Positions 55,339 to 64,000 of a DNA stretch of 64,000 nt are shown in pieces (within the stretch, counting starts at the first letter, position 1; each line of letters opens with the position of its first letter). The stretch is from Chrysomallon squamiferum (Eukaryota > Mollusca > Gastropoda > Neomphalida > Peltospiridae), in contig CM022673.1 of the NCBI GenBank assembly GCA_012295275.1, forward strand, positions 26,854,761 through 26,918,760, read 5' to 3'. Both the position numbers and the translations under genes were made by a program. Below the pieces are notes generated by a model. It searched no databases and was not told where the DNA came from. It saw nothing but the letters and a program-made list of their open reading frames with translations.

Positions 55339-55339
<1 letters not shown>

Positions 55340-55387
<48 letters not shown>
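55340..55387. repeat. (GA)n microsatellite
   Basis: Pure AG tract. (ATT)n follows at about 55760-55805 and ATC words at 55735-55760. Confidence 0.95.
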
Positions 55388-55391
<4 letters not shown>

Positions 55392-55767
55392 CATACACAA
55401 TAATATATATATTATATTCACCCGTCTAACAATTATAAAAAAAGACAAAACGTTAAAATGTAATGTAATTTATTACATCAAATATGTAGTTAAAGTTTTC
55501 AGTTTTAAATACACAAGGATGATTTAAGCTGCATTGAACCACAGATATATCAAAGAGTTAGATGTCTGTCTTAGTCCCTAAAAAAAAAATGTAAAAAAAA
55601 ATAAAAAAAATAAAATAAAATAAAAAAATATATATAATATAATAAAATTAAATTAATAAAAAATAAAAATAAAAATTTATAAAAAGAGCAGAAACATGGA
55701 GATCATATGTTCAGAAATAAAGTGTGTACGTTTTTATCATCATCATCATCGTCATTGTCATTATTAA

Positions 55768-55808
<41 letters not shown>

Positions 55809-55970
55809 TGAGATAATATTGTATTTTCATTTATTTATTTATTTATTTTATTTTCAGTAATCTGAAATAAAGATAAATTAAACGAAACGAAATCTAATTA
55901 AATCTAAAATTTATATAAACTTAAAATTAGAAACAATATAATTTGTTTGATATTACCTCTTTGTGTTTCA

Positions 55971-56462
55971 CTATTTCTTGTCACAACATTTGCAGCATTT
56001 ACAGCAACATTTACAACAACATTTACAACAACACTTACAGCAACAACATGCTTGAGCGCCAGCTACCAAAGAAACTGAAACTAAAAAAAAACCAAAAAAA
56101 AAAACCATGTAAAATAACCATTTTGAATGACTATAACAAATTCTGCTATAGTATGACAGTACTTTCAGTTGGATAAAATAACACAGGGATTCCAGATTAA
56201 TGTAAATTTATTTAAATTTTTAATTTAATTTTGTCTTCTTTATTTATTCATGATCATATTGACTTTTATTTAAATATAAACAAATAAATAACTAAAAAAA
56301 ATGAATAAATAAAATGAATAAATAAATAAATAAATTAATTAATTAATATTATTTAAGCAAGTAACTAAATAATAAAAATAAATAATAATACTAAAATAAT
56401 TTAAATAAATTTAAATAAATCTACTTACCAAACGCAACTGCCAGAATTTTAGTAAAATTCAT
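55971..56462 (-). CDS. Secreted poly-Cys/Lys peptide, 17 Cys
   Basis: Exon 1 is 56462-56429 (34 nt, donor gtaagt); exon 2 is 56080-55971 (TAG 55973-55971); phase-1 intron; 47 aa. MNFTKILAVAF, then VSVSLVAGAQA, is the signal peptide. The mature part is C4-K, then C3-K three times, C2-K, C2-D-K-K: 25 residues with 17 Cys, 5 interspersed Lys and D-K-K. The coding DNA is a 12-bp repeat (TGT TGY TGT AAA), so length can change by slippage. The acceptor is doubled (ttttag|TTTCAG). A gtaata donor follows 13 nt after the stop, consistent with the 3' UTR intron of its relatives. Function unknown. Confidence 0.75.
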
Positions 56463-56550
56463 GGTTGTTTGTAGTTAAGAAGATTTTCTCACAGATTTTC
56501 TAAGACTTGAACAAACCGATTAATGCTGTTCAAACATCGATTCTGTAAGT

Positions 56551-56557
56551 TTATATA
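56551..56557 (-). promoter_or_regulatory. TATA box of the 17-Cys peptide gene
   Basis: TATATAA on the - strand, 95 nt upstream of the ATG. Confidence 0.6.
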
Positions 56558-56834
56558 CAAAACTAAAACACGAGGAAACAGAAGCAGTAGACTTTGTAAT
56601 TGTGTGGTTTGTTTGATCGTGGAGAATGGAGGGTTAGATGTAACCTTACTTCTTTCTTTTCTAGTCTTTGATCTGAATTAATCGCGCTATTTTGAGATTT
56701 ATTAATCAAACGGTGTTTTATTAGAAAGTTTATTTCATGTTTATATAAAATACATATAAAATACAATTATTATTGTCGTTATTATCGAACTGTACGTATT
56801 AAAATTTACGTTTTTTTAAATTGTTTTTAGTATG

Positions 56835-60028
<3,194 letters not shown>

Positions 60029-60096
60029 GATTGTTTTACTATGCTCACAGTACACAGTGTTTTTAAAATATACTTTTACTTAGTGTTTACGTTTGT

Positions 60097-60111
60097 GTAT
60101 ATATATATATA
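60097..60111 (-). promoter_or_regulatory. TATA-rich element of the CCCHRDKKK gene
   Basis: An alternating TATATATATATATA tract, about 70-83 nt upstream of the ATG, at the family position. Confidence 0.45.
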
Positions 60112-60517
60112 CCAGATATCAGGAAAATATAAATTAAATTATTATATTTTCAGTCTTTTTTACTTGTATGCGGTTTGATATAATATTAATCTCTAAGATG
60201 TTCCTAGTAAATAATATAATAGGAGGATTCATTATTATTTTTTAATGTCTTTAATGTTTATAATTTGTTTTCTTTCGTTTCAAATAAGAAGGAAAATATC
60301 ATACTTTGAATAAAAAATGATATTTTTTAGATCAAAAAATGATATTTTTTATATTGTAAAATAACAAGGAAAATAAACTTTAAATAAAAAAAAAAAAAAA
60401 AGATATTTTTTAGTTCGTAAAATAATGTTATAAAGAATATGTTTCAAACTTAATAACAAGGAAAATAATAATAATGTAAAATAAAATGTTATTTCCTTTT
60501 CTTTTATACTGCTTTTA

Positions 60518-60526
60518 TATAAAAAG
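60518..60526 (+). promoter_or_regulatory. TATA box of the CCCCHRDKKK gene
   Basis: TATAAAAAG, 88 nt upstream of the ATG at 60606. About 400 bp separates it from the opposite TATA tract, so the two genes share an intergenic promoter region. Confidence 0.6.
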
Positions 60527-60605
60527 ATAGCAGATCGAGTCAGAGATAATTTTTGACTTCTGAAGAAAGATAAACGTACAGATTCTCAGTAAAACAGAAA
60601 TCAAC

Positions 60606-60652
60606 ATGAATTTTGTCAAAATTCTAACAGCTCTTGTTCGTAAGTAAACTTT

Positions 60653-60683
<31 letters not shown>

Positions 60684-61366
60684 GTTAGTTAGTTAATTAT
60701 TTATTTAGTTTATTAGTTTTTATTTTTATTTAGTTTTTATTCGTTTTTTCTTTTAATTTGTTTTAGTTAGTTGGTTATTTTATTTTATTATTATTATTTT
60801 ATTAAATTTTAGTAAGTTGTTTTTTTTTTTTTGATGCCAGTTCGTAAAACAAAAATAGAAAAATAATTTTTGTTCCTGTTAATTAGGTATAAAAATAATA
60901 AAATATTATCTTAATATCAGATGAAATTTTCATTTAAATATAAACATCTTTAATTCTTTAACCGAAATTTCACATTAAATTTTTAAAATTCACGTAGATG
61001 GTTTGAGTTCATCTCTCAATAATATTAATGCTACTGATAATCCTAATGTTACCATCTGTGACTAAATTACGGTTAATTATTGACAATTACTATAATTTTG
61101 TCACTGAATAGGACTGCCTACTATTTATAATTATTATGTTTTGTTGATAATGTTTTTATGTCATCGGCAGTGATTATATTTTTAGTGACAGTTTTCAATA
61201 ACTACATGGTTAATAGCGTGTTATTTAAAATAATTATCTAATATTGTTATTTTTAATGATAATCACTAAACGTAGTGACAGTGACTGCATTTTATTGTTA
61301 GTGACTGTTTCTGTGATTGCCGGAGCTAAAGCTTGCTGTTGTTGTCATCGTGATAAGAAGAAGTAA
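60606..61366 (+). CDS. Secreted mini-peptide CCCCHRDKKK
   Basis: Exon 1 is 60606-60639 (34 nt, donor gtaagt); exon 2 starts at 61302 (acceptor ttgttag), TAA 61364-61366; phase-1 intron; 32 aa. MNFVKILTALV, then LTVSVIAGAKA, is a signal peptide with an Ala-x-Ala site. The predicted mature peptide is ten residues, CCCCHRDKKK, differing from the neighbour at 59584 by one extra Cys. A donor (AGCAAA|gtaagt) at 61393 and an acceptor near 61514 suggest a 3' UTR exon. This is the only family member without the doubled acceptor. No known family recognised. Confidence 0.72.
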
Positions 61367-61393
61367 AACATCAACAAGTCAACAAACAGCAAA

Positions 61394-64000
61394 GTAAGTA
61401 ATAAAAAGCAGGTAACTTTTCACATCTTACAACTATAAGTAATAATAATAAAAAATAAAATAAAAATGAAAAAACATAAAATTTCACAACTTACAAATAT
61501 TTATTTCATTATAGATTCAAGATTTTTTAAAATCGAAGCAATGTCTTATCCATATATAAGATTCAGTAATAGCATATTATGATGAGGATTTTTGGTTATA
61601 GAAAGACGGTTATCTAAAAAAAAATAATAATAATAAAATATTAAAAATAATAATAAATAATAAAAAAAATTAAATAAAATTAAAAAATAAAACAATTTAT
61701 ATAAAAAAAAAATAAAAAAAAAAAAAAAAATAATAATAATAATTTGTAAATGTCCAGACTGTAATATGAAAGAGTATCATAGATGCCTGTATTTTTTATA
61801 ACTTGTGTTTTAATCTATATGCTACATTCTATTTTTTATTTTATTTTTCATTTTCTCTTCAAAAGGATTATAAGCACAGCAAAACAGGTTTAGATACTGT
61901 TTCAAAATAGAACTTGAATGTTAAAGGTTTTGAGATTAAAATAGTCTGACATTTTAGAATATTATAGTTCAAAATAGTGAAATTATATTTCAACATTATT
62001 TTTTTTTTTTACAATTTAGTGTCAGTCTGATATTTAAATTCTTTCAATAAAATATAACTTATTTTATGTTTTTTCTGTCTGTTTGTAGAATGAAGTAAAG
62101 AAAAATGCTGCTTATTATGTAAAAGACACAACACATCCAAGATGCAGAGATGATAAAAGCAGAGAAAGATAAAAAAACAAAAAAAAAAAAAAAATACATC
62201 ATTTTTGTATTTTTAATAAATTTATAACAATTAAACAAGTGTTATTTATTTATTTATTTATTCATTCATTTATTTATTTTATTTTTTAAAAAGAAGCAAA
62301 AAGAAGTTGTAGACATGTATATAGTCACGTATAAGATATTAAAAATTATAACCAACTTGGCTAACAACATTTAAGACAACGACAAGTGTACGAGATGACA
62401 TAAAGGTTGTTGGGCAGAGAACCGAAATGTGATGAGAAATTTAATATAATAACGACTCTTGCAGGGTTAGTGTCATTGTAAGGGTTGTCTCCCATTTGAC
62501 ACATTCCTTAATGGAAGAGACCACAAAAGCTGTAAGAGGGCGACAGGTAATAGTGAATGATTAGAAAAACTTTTAAAAATTTATTTTATATAGCAGTGTT
62601 TGCGGCTTTTCATTTTTTTTTTTTTTTTTAATTAACATTTTAATTAGGGACCCTTTTGTGAAATCCAGGATCTTTGTTCAAAATGATTCGAAAATTATTA
62701 GTGTATTTTTTCACCTTTATTTTTTCATATCAAATCTTCCATGTACTAATTTTTTTTTTTTTTTTTTTTTTTTTTATTGTATATTTTACGAATATATTTA
62801 CGAATGTTTCTTTGAGCTTTTATTTTGTTTAAGTTTTTTTTTTTTTTTAATTTAACTTAGGTTATTATTTATTTATTTATTTATTTATTTTATAAAGGAA
62901 TAATACATTATTATTCATATATTAGACAGCTGGCTCATTCAGTCGTACAGTCTGCCAGATCGTTATAAAATGAAAGCAAATATGTCAATGAAAGAATATT
63001 AGCCCAACTTGTTTTTACAGATACGGAACATATTCAGAATAGTATGATTAAAATTAGCTGTGTCACAGTGATTGACATTTTTTTTTATTTTGTAAACGAG
63101 GTTTATCAGTAATAATTCTATTTTTAGCGATACCTGTGTGACTGCCAAGTTCTTAATTTTGTGGACGGGTGTCTATCAATAAAAGATCACTACGAAGAAA
63201 ATCGTGTTTTTAGCTGTATCACAGTGACTGTACCATTTCCACTCTTTTTTCTTTTGTGCAAGTTTATCAGTAGGTCAATGCTAAAAATAACGACCATCAT
63301 ATTTTATAAATACATTAACTTTATTATAATATTTACAAATTTAATGACGCTAAGAAACTGGAGGAAAATTAAGTGAGCGAATTTTGAATGTATATTATTA
63401 TAATTACTTATATAAAAATAATAATAATAAATAAATAAATAAATGCTTTTCATATAAAGAAGAGCGTAGAATGTTTTATTAATAAATCAAAAATGCTTGA
63501 AAACAGTGTTTATTCGGCTGAACTCCTACTAGATAATATGTAACAGTCATAATGACACAGCTAAATTGTATTAAGACATCGTATTTCTTTAGTTGGTAGG
63601 TTTCAAATTAGCGTCAGAGACTTCAAAAGAAAAGAAAGAACAAAATAAAATAAAATAAAATAAAAATAATAAATAAATAAATAATAATAATAATAATAAT
63701 AAATAAATAAATAAACAAAACTTAAAAATAAAATAAAAATTAATTCATTAATAATAATAATAATAATAAATAAATAAATAAATAAAAAAATAAATAAATA
63801 AAAAAATAAAAAATTACCTTTAAGGCTAACATCCTTTTATTTTAATTTGCTTTTTTATTCATTTATTTATTTATATATTTATTATTAATTTTTGTATTTT
63901 ATTTGATTGTTTGTTCTTGTTTTTATTTTTTTTTTTTTTTAATTGCCAGAAAATATGTATTACTTATTCTTAGAATCCCTGTAGAAATAGTAATAAGTTT
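61394..64000. other. AT-rich intergenic sequence
   Basis: Possible 3' UTR exon of the 60606 gene from 61515. Long A-rich tract 61615-61745, AAAT tracts at 63640-63820, poly-T at 62750-62775. The open frames at 62658 and 63161 have no support. No further gene seen. Confidence 0.5.

Overview
The window is eukaryotic nuclear DNA: AT-rich, full of microsatellites (TA, CA, CT/GA, AAT, ATAC, CTAT), with short exons joined by GT-AG introns and several transposon families. The tetraspanin gene, the FLYWCH/MULE and Penelope-like elements and the many small secreted Cys-rich proteins suggest a metazoan, probably a lophotrochozoan and most likely a mollusc. That placement is an inference from style, not from a diagnostic gene.

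Positions 1 to about 40,100 are four head-to-tail copies of a segmental duplication (A 1-11873, B 11874-22448, C 22449-35954, D 35955-about 40100). Each copy opens with a Tigger-like palindromic MITE, followed by a three-exon gene on the + strand for a small secreted protein (about 149 aa) built from D-x-x-G-x-x-x-D-Y-C-R modules that resemble FG-GAP/VCBS repeats. Next comes a decayed Penelope-like retroelement. Copies B and C then carry, on the - strand, a two-exon gene for a secreted CCSC/Gly-Ser-rich peptide. Copies A to C end with a dispersed repeat, a 56-bp minisatellite and microsatellites. Copy A carries a dead MULE transposase in intron 1. Copy C carries a complete MULE (about 4 kb, terminal inverted repeats, 9-bp target duplication) in intron 1 and a frameshift in its signal peptide. 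Copy D has a duplicated, microsatellite-broken exon 3.

Positions 40.4-64 kb are mostly unique sequence. A tetraspanin gene (seven coding exons, 47.1-50.8 kb) is the only clearly conserved household gene. Around it lie five more genes of the peptide family first seen in copies B and C: 41495-42798 (-), 54176-54874 (+), 55971-56462 (-), 59584-60028 (-) and 60606-61366 (+).

All seven family members share one design. A TATA box lies about 82-95 nt upstream of the ATG. The first coding exon is exactly 34 nt (M-[N/D/K]-x-x-x-I-like start) and is followed by a phase-1 intron. The second exon completes a signal peptide ending in a small-x-Ala type site and then runs directly into consecutive cysteines (CCC, CCCC, CCSC or CCPCCCPCC), usually ending in D-K-K. 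Predicted mature peptides range from 9 residues to about 100. I recognise no named family for them. This cluster is the best candidate for an undescribed system in the window.
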